Program-made: the position numbers and the translations under genes
From: Rhytidiadelphus loreus
Taxonomy: Eukaryota; Streptophyta; Bryopsida; Hypnales; Hylocomiaceae
Length of the DNA stretch: 64,000 nucleotides
NCBI GenBank assembly: GCA_947034895.1
Contig: OX344764.1
Location: 23,250,001-23,314,000, forward strand
Reading direction: 5' to 3'
The notes under the pieces: model-generated
Database searches by the model: none
Seen by the model: only the letters and a program-made list of their open reading frames with translations
Told to the model about the DNA's origin: nothing
Shown here: positions 50,665 through 62,200 of the stretch, piece after piece
How the letters are laid out: the number at the start of each line of letters is the position of its first letter
Numbering within the stretch: position 1 is the stretch's first letter

Positions 50665-52733
50665 ATTTGTTTTTTACATCAATAATTCTCATTTTCTTTT
50701 ATATTAAAAATAGCTTTGCATAATATGTTGTCTTTTATTTTAGATTACTTTTGGATTGTCTTAGGATACGTTTTAAGGATTTTCTTTTTCGAAAGCACTA
50801 TGTTTCATTGTTTTCCTAGGTAGCACCATCCGGTGGAAATCTACTTTTACATTGAGACCTACACAATTCAAAAGCATTGTTTATATAAAATTCAAGTAAC
50901 TTACTAGTTAGAAGAACTTGGAATATTTTAAAATCAAACTACTTCTAGTACAATAAAATTAGATGTAAACATTTACCTACTTAGTTTTTTTGAAATGGTT
51001 AGGTAAGTTAGTAAATTTTTAGCCTTATGTGCCAATCCATAAAGCTTTTGAAGGGGGAGACTTAGGGCTTGTTTACACAAAAAAACTTCGGGTTGGAGCC
51101 TAAAGAAATGGAGTGTTTTGATTGGAACTTTAGGTTGGTACCATAGCTATCTTCTGGAACCTCAATTGTAAGCGAAAATTTAATTAGGGCCTGCTTACAC
51201 GAAAAAACTTTGAGTTGGAGCCGGTTAGAACCTACTAAGCTGAGTGTGGCAAGGTTGGTATAGATGTGCGATTATTCTTGATGACTTGGCCTACTTTGCA
51301 ATTACCGAACATAATGCCAATGTAGGAGAGTTAAGTTCTCTGACTTTTTTGATTGCTTAACAAATAACAACATGCCACAATGGCAAAAGTCTTGTGCATT
51401 TAGATTATGTTAGGTGAATCCGCACTCACTAAATTAATACCTGTTGGTAGACGGCAAAACTCTCGTGCATTGACATTACGTTCTGTTAATTGGTGTGTCT
51501 GATATATTAATTTTCAGACCTATCAAACATTGAGAACACCATGAATTAACATCCATATTGATGATCACCATAAGTGAGCTTGGGATCTCATTTTTTAAAT
51601 TAAATTTTTTTTTTAACAAATGGATGAGCCATTGTTGGGATCTCATTTTGACCGCTTGTTTGAATGACTATACCTGGAAAAATTCTTGATGGCAGTCCCC
51701 AGGAACGCAATTTTACAAAAACAATCCATTTACTCTTTGGCATAATAATTTAGTGCTATAGTATATCATAGATCACATTGAATAGAATAAACAATGCAAT
51801 TGCCTAATTACAAGAAAAATGATGTGTGGATCACACACCTCAATGTTTGGGGAGAACCATTGGTTAGTTCATTGTTATGTTAGCCGGTGCCTATTGGAAA
51901 ATAAATGGGTGGAGTGTGAAAATGGAGGATCCAAATTCAGATAAAAAAATTGGTAGGACTTGCAATCAACTAGTGATCAAAAATAAAAAGTAAATATGTA
52001 GCTACCACTACAAAAAATCCGAGGCCTCAAGAAGGTTGTTACAAAAATGTTTAAATTTTGGATGCGGTGCAATTATAGGAAAAAAAAAGTCTTTTTCGAT
52101 ACTTCCCTGATAGAGTCAGAGTAGATTCTACATCTTTTTCAAATTTCATACTCAAAAAATCACTACTAAATGTCAATTCGATTTCATATTGAATTAGCAA
52201 TATCTAAGACCAAAATATAATGAATAAACATAAAGTGCTATGTAACAGCCAGTCTGTTTCTTAGAAAAGAATACCAGTATAATCCCATTGATACTAAATC
52301 CAAAGGCAATGAACAAACGAACATAGCCTGAGAAAAAATGGCGGATCAAATTTTGTATGAAACAATATTTTGAACCAAAAGTGTATCTGTAAGCAATATA
52401 TCTGTAGCAAGTCGTTCAGCAGGTATACTGCTGTGTTTTGTCTGCTTCAAATTTGAGCAGGCAAGTCTGTATGACGACTGAATGGAGCATCAGTAAGCAC
52501 CACCGAACTTCTTTTTAAAAAAAAACCCTAAACAACACAGGACTATAGACTGAACTTTCAAAGAAATTTTTACAATGCGAGTGTGACCACACTCATACTG
52601 TTGTAGTAAAACTAGGTCCCATCCTCCTGTTGAGTAGTATGATCAGAGATTTTTTGGAAAAAAGCGTTCCCGAGAGGTGGTAATCCTCACATGTACCCAT
52701 GCAATCCAACACACAATTAGTTTGCCAGATAGC
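50665..52733. other. AT-rich spacer with a dispersed repeat pair
   Basis: Contains TTAGGGC(T/C)TG(T/C)TTACAC(A/G)AAAAAACTT(C/T)G(G/A)GTTGGAGCC twice in direct orientation, at about 51062-51100 and 51184-51222. A lone CACTA-like end (CACTACAAAAAATCC) lies near 52006 with no partner seen. No gene was found. Confidence 0.5.
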
Positions 52734-52739
52734 GTGTAC

Positions 52740-53715
52740 GAGGTGTCTTCAGATGTACCACTACTTGTTATCGATATTCACAAGAGAAAATTAAAAAATA
52801 TATATATATATATATTTAAATTATTATTATTATTATTTTAATTAATTAATTAATTTTATTTCTCTAGATTTTAACTTCAAGATTTAATACTTGATGTAAA
52901 TTTCAGCTCATACTCTATTATGAGGTAGAGAAAATTATGTGTAAATGGTTCACGCAATGTTGTTAAAATAAAGGAAGTGCCACGAGTATTATATAAAAAA
53001 AGAAATAAATATATAGAAAGAAAAAGGAAGAATTAATACCTCCCTCCCTCCCATTGTGGAGTTAATGGGATTTTTCGAAATCTTTCTAAAGTGATGACAT
53101 AATCTTTATCTTATGTTCAAATTAGCCCCCATTTAAGCACTTTATGAGGTTCCCTTGAATGAAGCTGCAAATGACAGCTAAAAACCTGCACAACAGACAA
53201 ATTAGCTTTCATTTCTAAGTACTGATCCTGCAAATGGACAGCTAGAAAAATGACAACAAATTTAATAATAGATGTAAGTTGATCTTACAAGTAGATGAAA
53301 AACTTACTACGGAAAGGAGTACTGGTCATACCTCTACTGTTCACATTATAACATGCCCAAAACTATGTTTTGGATTCATTGTGAGGAACTTTTTAACATA
53401 TTTCCGTAAAGAGAGTTCTGTCTGGACGTGCTGTTGAGTGAGACTGGCTTGAAATTTCGGTTTGACCTGCTGGGGTGCTTCACCGAACTGACCTTGCGAG
53501 AGTTTCAGCTGTCTGTGAAGGAGCTGTGATTCTGGAAAAGTCTTGCTGTGGGGGAACTTACGGTTATACTCAGAAAATGGCGTCTTCTTCTCGTGCTAAC
53601 AACCAGGTTTTCTACAGATGTGCTGTTTGGGTGTAATTTTGTTTTTGAAGTTTTGTTAGTTTTTCTTAAACTCCTTGTGACTGCAATAACACGCACTATG
53701 GACTGAAGACACCTC
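52740..53715. mobile_element. ~976-bp element with inverted termini GAGGTGTCTTCAG
   Basis: The sequence GAGGTGTCTTCAG at 52740-52752 is the exact reverse complement of 53703-53715. The 6-bp flank GTGTAC is repeated at 52734-52739 and 53716-53721. The interior contains (AT)n/(ATT)n runs and no transposase. The same terminal word occurs at about 430 in the first direct repeat. Confidence 0.6.
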
Positions 53716-54459
53716 GTGTACCTCATTTAACATTCCTTTTTGTCATGTTGTGGGATGGGCACAGGTGAGGTCCATAGACTCTTGGAGGATTTTTGGCAAG
53801 CTACAAAAAATTCTGATTCCAAATTTCTCACACTACATTCTTTTGCTTGTTGATAAATATGCAAGGATGTTAGGTCCTACACTTAAGAGATATAGATAAG
53901 GTGCTTTGGATTGAACTTTGGAGCTTATTACTCCAATTTTGATTGATTTGAAAACGATTGGGTTATATATTTTTTTCAGCAAAGCTTGGGTTTTTAGGTA
54001 TAATGGCTGGATAAATGGTTTCCAATTCTACAGTTATCCAAGAGGTTATAGGTTAAATGCTGATTTTTTTGGGATTTTTGGTCTAGTAGTGGCTCCCAAA
54101 ATGTAAAGACTTTATCAGATCAGTGCCCGTTCCAGGGATGTTCCAGAGGTTTGTTTTTAATTTTTTTAAATTTTTTTAAATTTTATTTGGAAAAATAACA
54201 AAAATAAATAAATTCAAATCACCAATTTGCCATGGCACTAGTAGTGTGACATTGGATTTTAAAAAAAATAGTTTTTTCCTATTTCGCACTACCGCCACCC
54301 AAAAGTGGCGGCCCTTTGCAAGCCTCAAATTTTTCCTAATGTACTTTTATGAAATTATTAGATTTTAGCCACTTACCATTTTGAATCCAAGGCTAATACT
54401 TGGGGTACTCAAGGTAGTAATGTTCTTCAATAAGGCATGTATCACTTTAGGGTTGGTTG

Positions 54460-54633
54460 CACTAGTAGGAACCTATGTTTTTCTAGATAGATTTTTCTAG
54501 ACGTCCACATGTTTTCATGTTAGCGGTGACGTCAAATAAAACATTGAGATGTTTTATTTGACGTCATTGTTAACATGAAAACATGTGGATGTTTAGAAAA
54601 ATCTGTCTAGAAAAACATAGGATTCTACTAGTG
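54460..54633. mobile_element. 174-bp foldback CACTA-type miniature element
   Basis: The ends CACTAGTAG and CTACTAGTG are inverted, and the whole element folds as a long hairpin. Its arms contain TGTTTTTCTAGA, TTTTTCTAGAC, CCACATGTTTTCATGTTA and GACGTCAAATAAAACAT, each matched by its complement. The flanking 3-bp duplication is TTG (54457-54459 and 54634-54636). Termini and target size both fit the CACTA superfamily. Confidence 0.85.
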
Positions 54634-54636
54634 TTG

Positions 54637-56881
54637 TGGCAACCACACCTTGTTCTGTCATCCATGTCTACCTAGTGTAATGAAATTTGGACATTAGATG
54701 AAATTCAAATCCTTTAGAAGGCTAAGAGTTCCCCAAGTTCTTGAACTATGGGAACTCGACCACATGAGGAGTTGACGTGGCCAAAGTTTGGCCATATTAT
54801 ATATATGTTCGCTATTTAGTTTCAAAATTGACATGTCTTTGAAAGAAGGAGATTGTAACCTTTGAAAATTTGAATTTGAAGGATAATTGCTAGTGATAAT
54901 TTGACACTAGAAAAAATAAATTAGGAGAGGATGTACTAAGTGCCTTTGGAAAAAAAATTGTGTTGCTTCTACAAAGGGAGGTAATTGCTCATAGTTGAAA
55001 CTTTCTTTATATTCATATCTGAATGTGACATTTGGCAACATGAATCTTGGTGATGTACTTGAAATATGGATCCTCAAGATCAATATCTAAGGTAGAACAA
55101 TCTATGACCATCTATATCTTTTGCAATGTGTTAATTGTTGTCTATATTTTTCAGAGACAAAATTAGTTGAATTGACTGAAATATAAGTGGAATTATATTA
55201 ATTTAATAAGAACTAGAATTGATATAAATTTTCAAACCAAAAATATAAAATGGTTAGTACGTGGGGATCATGACCATCTTGAAAGGTTCAAAATCAATGA
55301 CCTATCAATCTAATCCCGTTTTGATAAGTGTCACAAAAACACAAGTTCAACATTCTAAAAACACCTCTTTTATTGGCTGAAATTACAACTTATTTTGTCA
55401 AGTATATATTCATAATTAAGCTCCTAAACCAACATTTATTGAACCACATCTTAATCAACCTTAAACCGTCTATAGATACATGTGAACTTAGTGTCATTCT
55501 CTAACAATAGCACCTATTGTTAGAGAATGATTTGTACACTTTCTGGAAATGGATGGGAGATTGGTGCAATTGGTAGGGCCTAATAGATGGTATGGTGCAC
55601 TAGTAGAAAACAAGGTCTAAATCAAAACATCCAACGAACTCAAAATGTCCAAATCAACACAACCATATTGAAAATGTCTGAAATTAAATCTTTGAATCAA
55701 TTAAATGTTATTGATTTGGGTCCTATTTTCTAATCCGCAACGTATTAGGTGACTGATGGCATTAGGTTGATTGACTCTACTCGGGATTCTATGTAGACAA
55801 GAGTTTCTTTTTTTGGTCAAATTTTGCCAACTTTGACAAAAAGGAGCATCCCTCCAAATTCAATTCAATAATATGTTGCTAGAAACACCAAAGTTGATGA
55901 AATTTTGCTAGAAAAATAAAAATTGGTGCACACAAAGTAAATAGCCCCTAATAGCTTTTTGGAAGTCCTTATCTATTCATACACAACATTATCCCCTAAA
56001 GGATGAAACCTATGACTATGTAGTCAAACTTAAAAGTCCTTCACTTTGTATCTTCCATTTTTCCATTATTTATGAGTGAAATTTTTTTATTTTACTTTTT
56101 AGAGATGAAATCACATGTCTAACATTTTTTATAAAATTTTCAAATTTTTAGGTAGAAATTTCAAATCATCATGAATTTTTAAGGGAAAAAATGAAGAAAA
56201 TTCATATTTCGTTCAAATTTTTAAATTTTTATAGAATAGAAGTACATTATACTATATAAAATTGTGGTTTAAAGAAAAGTTTTGTATCATTCCATATTTA
56301 GAAACAAGGTCATAGATCCTCAACTTTGAACTTCATTAAAATGCTTGTTTTAAGGAAATTCCAAAATTTCCAAGTGGAGTAGAAACTACACTTTGGAAGT
56401 TTCATTTTGTTAATCTTGCTCAAAAAGCAAAAGAAATTGTTTTGAATATCAAAATCAAGTTCCAATGAAAAAAATCTCAAAGTTAGTATTGAATTACACT
56501 AGATAGTGTACCATTTTTTCTTATAAACTACACCATATAAAATTAAAAAACAACTAAAATGTCTTGGAACTTAACTCAATGATGTAGCTAAAATTGCACC
56601 CAAAAAATTGGATGAAAACCATCCATTCTTCAATATGCATAAAGTTTGGTTGACCATCTAAAGGACACAAAACATCCTCAACATCCTTCCAAGATTAAAA
56701 AGAGAGATGAAAGAGCCTAGAAGTTTGGAACCTAAAACTTGCAAGACACAACATTCTAAGGAAAGTACACCAAAGTTGGGACTCTGTTTATAAAACCAAC
56801 CCATCTAAATGCTTGCTTAAAACGTATGAACTCTCAACATGGGAGCCTAGGGTCAGCACCTGTAATCAACATTTTGAGAAC
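54637..56881. other. AT-rich spacer; includes a perfect 17-bp hairpin
   Basis: TCATTCTCTAACAATAG (55494-55510) and its exact reverse complement (55514-55530) flank a CAC loop. A lone CACTAGTAGAAAAC terminus is near 55594. Degenerate similarity to the GC-ended repeat lies at 54700-54790. No gene was recognised. Confidence 0.5.
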
Positions 56882-57480
56882 TCAAAGTCTAATCATGCGT
56901 ACTTCAGTGTAGCCAGAATTTGTCTCTGTGAGACAAAAAAATCCATACCGCAGACGCACACAACCATGGTTGTCAGAGAAATTTTTAGGTAATAGCTGAT
57001 CCAACTTCAATTGGACATCATCCCCAATTGCAGGGAATGAAGACTCTAGATCCTTGACAAATAGCAAGTAAATGGACAGTAAACATAGTACTAGTATTAT
57101 TCTTGCCTAAGAAACGACTCAGACCGAGTCGATTTCGTTAACTTGGCAGAATTCCACGACTTTGACACTTTTCAAAGAGTGTAGCCCGAAACGTAAATCC
57201 ATAGAAATTCTAGATTAGAGCTTTGTGCAGATGTATCCACAATTTGGGGTGCCTAGAATCGAGCCATTCTAACGAAATTGACGATTCAGATGATGAAACC
57301 AAAGACATTGCACCACTTTTCCATAGCCGGTAACGTCACAAATACCCTTCCGAAACCGTTTGACAGATCGGGGCCAACTGCTAAAAAAGACATGTATCAC
57401 ACTGTCTCCTCCAAACGCCTGGTGCAGCACCGTTCTTGCAGGTCATTGCTGCACAATCTGGCGCCATTGGCATTCCAAAA
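56882..57480 (-). pseudogene. Unidentified gene remnant or partial exons
   Basis: Two minus-strand stretches read like protein. One, at about 57475-57290, contains EWLFWNANGARLCSNDLQ. After a TGA it continues in frame as SFLAVGPDLSNGFGRVFV and PAMEKWCNVFG. The other, 57058-56882, begins DLESSFPAIGDDVQLKLDQL and ends in GYTEVRMIRL and a stop. The in-frame TGA suggests decay, unless an intron is missed. I cannot name the family. The two stretches may belong to one gene, or to none. Confidence 0.3.
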
Positions 57481-58171
57481 TAACCATTCAGCTGTAGCAG
57501 AAAGAGCATATTAAGCAGGAAGGAGAATTTTACTTTGAGCTAATTGTACAGTACATCAAAAGTGTCCAGATCTAATTCAGTTGCTGATGACTACACTCTC
57601 AAGTTGATCTGGTTTGGGCCACTTTAATTTGAGCAATATTTTTACTGCACTAATCGTCTTACTTACGGCGATTAAGTGTTTAATCGCTTAATTTCAAACC
57701 ATTTTACAATCTTATGGTTCGTTGACAAGCAGGGTACCACCTCGTATTGGAACCCACAATAAGTAGACAGAGGAATGTTAGCTAGAAGGCTGAATTGGAG
57801 TACTTTATACTTGCAGACATCGTTTCAATTGGCTGAGGCCTGTGGAAAGTGTGTTATACAGAACTGGACAGGATCCCGAAAATGCATTATCCTTGGGACA
57901 GATAAATGCTACCGTAGAGGCAATTCCTGGCTACATTGCTACTGAAGGGCCCGGTGAAGTGCAATAGCTTATTGACTCAAGGCTCTGAGCAGAACGACGA
58001 AATTAATATCAACCAGACGAAATTATTGATAATATTGGTGTCAATTAATGTGTCGGTAACAAGTTGCAGTAACTTACTGGCTCAAGGCGCTGAGGAGAAC
58101 GATGAACCTGCGAGAATCCACCCTCCCAAACGCAACTTACTCCGCAGCTTGTTACAACGCAACAAGCTCTG

Positions 58172-58716
58172 TCACGGCCACTCGAAGCGCTCCTCCGTCT
58201 CATTTGGGTATCTGCGATCCCAGGCCCTGTCGAAAGCCTCCAGCTTCCCCAGTTTCTGTAACTGCATCTCTTTCAGCCCCCCTCTCGTGGTTATCCCTGA
58301 AACTCAATAGCGAACAATAGTGGGTTTCCAAGTAGTTTAGGAGGCAAACTATGTCGAAAGTTGGAAGGTTTTGGGTGTGCTTACCTTATTCTAAGACCCA
58401 CTAATGGCACAAGAGAATTGACAATCGCCTAAACCTTACAAGGAGTGATACAGAGTGGAAAGTCCCTCTTGAAACCACATTAATTAAGAAATAACATCAC
58501 AATGTTGTTTGAACGAACTGGGAGGTTGAAACAATGCCCCAAATGGTTTATTTGATGAATTTTTGTAAAACGTTGTTTCGTGAGGGGTTTAGCACAGAGG
58601 CGCCCAGGAACTTACCCCAAGCTGCGGTGCTAGTCCTGCTCCCGGAGCTCTCGCCTCTTACGAGGCCACCACTGGAGGAAGAAGAGGATTGCTGTCACTA
58701 CTGTGGGACGGTCCAT
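58172..58716 (-). CDS. Candidate 59-residue single-pass membrane protein (2 exons)
   Basis: Exons (minus): 58716-58662 and 58296-58172, joined across a GTAAGAG donor and TTTCAG acceptor, with an Arg codon split by the intron. The product begins MDRPTVVTAILFFLQWWPR, a short hydrophobic segment ending in Trp-Trp. It continues with a charged helix-like stretch (LKEMQLQKLGKLEAFDRAW) and ends RRYPNETEERFEWP. Third codon positions in exon 2 are mostly G or C, unlike the flanks. The frame is also open upstream of the ATG, so the start could be further 5'. Its size and shape recall accessory subunits of organellar membrane complexes, but I recognise no specific one. Confidence 0.4.
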
Positions 58717-59215
58717 TGTAAACGTCGTCAACCTCCTCTTGCGACCACGCCGAGTGCTGGAGTCCGGCACAACGTGTTTCTTGGCTTCGACAATTCTAGC
58801 TCGACCTAGCACCAACGACGGCAAATATTCTCACACTTCCCACATTGTGAAACCCCTCACCCTACAAACTCAAACCACTTCCTGCACCTGTTTCGGCAGC
58901 TTGCTAATATCTCATTAACGTTCGGACTGACCTGTGGACAGCATCGATCCAGGTGCAAAGTTTCACTCTGATTATCAGGGGCAAATCCCCAGGCTACAGT
59001 ATTTAATCATACCAGGACCCTACTCACTGCAAACACGATTCTTTTTATACTGCAAACACACTTTGGTCTGGATTGTAGGACTGAGGATCGATCTGCTTGC
59101 AAGGACATTGACCAAGAATTGAAGTGGCGAGTGGGAAGTCAAAATGCCAACAGTAGAAAGAAGGAGCTGTGCATAAATAATACATTTAATAAATGTCGGT
59201 TTTCAAATTAAAGTG

Positions 59216-62200
59216 TCATGTTCGTAACATATCTAGTCTCACAGATGCAGCATAGACGTACGGATCAACCCCTTCGTTTCTGGCATAAATCTCGCAAAGA
59301 TAAGTTCCTGCAATTGCAAATGCACCAAACATAGATGGAAGATATTTTGAGCCCAAGAATCTACATGCATGTTCGAAGTTGATATGATACAAAGCGGATG
59401 CTTCCTCCCAAATTTGGTGGAGTGGTTTCCTTTCTCCTTTCAAAATCTGTAAAAGGGAAAAACTTAATCAATTCTTAAGGCGTGAAAAGCATGTTGATTG
59501 AAACAAAAATTCAAGGAAAAAGAATAGCACCTCTTGATATTTTGTTATTACACGGTATCTTCTCTCTTTGACACTCTCCTCATCGTTGATTTGTTGGTTG
59601 ATATTTAACAGTTTCATATCTTCATTGTACTGTTGGAACAACACCTTCCATTTGGCCATGTACTTTTCAAAACCCTCAAACTGGAATTTGGGGTCGTAGT
59701 CCATGGTATCTGCAGTCAACAACAACAGTTACTGGTACACATGACTTGTAATAAGCGTACAAATAACAACAATAACATGACTGAGGAAAGAACGAGAGTT
59801 GTATTGTGCGAAAGATCATTGAACCATTTAAATACCGTTTGCATGTTTCAGCAAGTCGATAGTGTATGTATTGAATATCTACCAAGCTTGATCGTTATTC
59901 AGATGGATTTAAAATGTAACGTGATTGTAGTATGACAAGTATAAAGACTCTGCACAATAAATTTCTGAAAGTTCAAGCAAGCATCTCAAAAGTATATGCT
60001 GAAAGGGTAAGCATTATAACATCAATTTGTTACAAGGAGAAATGTCAAAAAAAGATTTCAAAATATATCATTTAACAAATATACTGATGACTTTCATCAA
60101 GATGTAAGAAAGAAACCTTCGACTGCGTAACCGAAGTTTTTGGCGTCCACACAAGCCATGTTGTGTAATTGGCCAACTATGCTTGTTGATTGGTAATATT
60201 TTCGATTCTTGGCATTTGGTTTCTTCATGTAGTGGGGCCACATCTCAGGCCTCAACCTCCAAGGTAAAATAACCTGTGCACTAGTACAATCAGTACATGT
60301 AAAAAATAAAAAACCCAACTACTTCAATAATGCACAAGGCAAATGATAGAATTATACCACTTCGCCTGATTTCTCAGCATCCAAGGCCCTGTAGAAGATG
60401 TTGATCAATTCATCTATCTTCTTTTTCACAACACCCAACTCAGTCGAAGGGTGCACAGCATCTCTCATAGTGAGATACTGGTCCATATGAGCCAGCCAAT
60501 AGGTAGCTGCCAAAGGCATAGAAGGTGGAAAATTCCTAATACAAACATTTAACATAAAACAGTCAATCATCACGTCAGATCAAGCTTAAGAGCAAAGGTA
60601 GGCAATGATCTAAATAAATTGTACTGTCTAAATGAGGTTTGAATCCATACCCGTTTGCAAAACGAGCCTTCAAGAACGTATCGAAAAGAGCAATCTCAAG
60701 TTCGTTAGGCAACATTTGGGTGGGAGATTTGACTGCTACGCTTCTCCCTGTGCTAGTTGGTCTCTCCCATGGAAGGTTGGGCGTAAATAAAGAAATCAGC
60801 TGTGAAGAAGTTTTATTCTCAATTAGGGCAATTGAGAACATTAAAGTTCCTAAACCCTACTGAATAACAATATGCAGCTCAAGCACACAAATAGCTATAT
60901 ATACATATATAATACCTTTAACAAATTATCAATTGTAACAATTTTCAATACCTCTGCATTGTCACAAACCCAATACAGGTCACCATCCAAGTCGCTGTTG
61001 GCAATTTCATCGACAATGGGTCGATCACCATTAGTAGAGAAAAATATCGTATACTTGCTAGGCCCAACATAGGGATTCAGTCGCTCATCCCACACAGCAT
61101 CAAAGACATGAACATCGCCCCAGTGTTTCCCTGGGTTCTTGTAGACTAGCACTTTACCACAAATTCTTCCATCACCCCTGCATTTGAAACTAGTCAAGCT
61201 ATGGATAATAAGGGTAAGGATAAGACAGACAGACAAGATAGACATTGTGAAGTTTGCAACCATTTAATTTGATTGAAAAAAACAAAGAGAATTGGTTATT
61301 GAGGCGAGCAAACGTACATGGCAATGGCGACCTGATTCCTCTTGAGGATCTTTTCCTTTGTTGGATCACAAGTCCCCATTAAGTAGCGACTTTGGGGAAG
61401 AGGTACACAACCTCGACGAAGGCTTTTCAGCTTTTCTACTGCGATCCTCCGAAGATTATTCTGCATATGAACATGCGTCAACGGAATGCCTGCAATGAGC
61501 ATTCTCAAAGTCTGATCACGAACGCCGTAATCAGCAATGCTACCTCTCACTTCTGCAAGAACGAATGAGCGCTTAGTTTGATACAGTTAGAAAGTCATCT
61601 GATGCTACTTCAATAAATTAGGCAGTTACTGAAGCAAAAGGTTGTAAAATTGCTCCGGAACCACAATGCAAAATATGGACTGAAACATATGTTGAGCACA
61701 TGAAGTCCAAAACATGTCTGGAATAGAATGAAAGACTGCACCCTTGATTGCGACATTCCGACTGGTGAATAAAGTCTGAATGTTGTCCATGGTTGTCTTC
61801 AAAAGATTCAGAAAGAAAGTAGGCGGCACTCTGCCTAGTGACAGAAGAACGATCAAATCTTGAGACAGTTTTGCTTCATTCGGTTCGCGACTGACAAAAA
61901 AGAAAAATCGCACAGAAGAAGTCAATTGGTGACTGTCGAAGCTCAATATTATTGAAGTTGAGACAATACAACGACCCCTAAAAGTCCAAGGATCCATGCC
62001 AGTAAAATTCGACAATTCATTTCGTTATTTTATTAAAAATTAAATTTAGAAGTCCCAAAAAAGTTATATCACTAGAATCAGTGATGAACTTTGCACATTT
62101 AGTTCAAAAACTTTCCTAAATTTAGCAACAGAGAGTTCCCATATGACCTACTCAGAACTGCCGAATTACACGAGGCCCAATTTGGGTTTCCTTGGTCCTA

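Noticed and set aside
52006..52030. CACTACAAAAAATCC as the start of another CACTA element
   Set aside because: No matching inverted terminus or 3-bp duplication could be found in the window.
55594..55615. CACTAGTAGAAAAC as a second copy of the foldback CACTA family
   Set aside because: Only one end is visible, with no partner terminus, so no element can be delimited.
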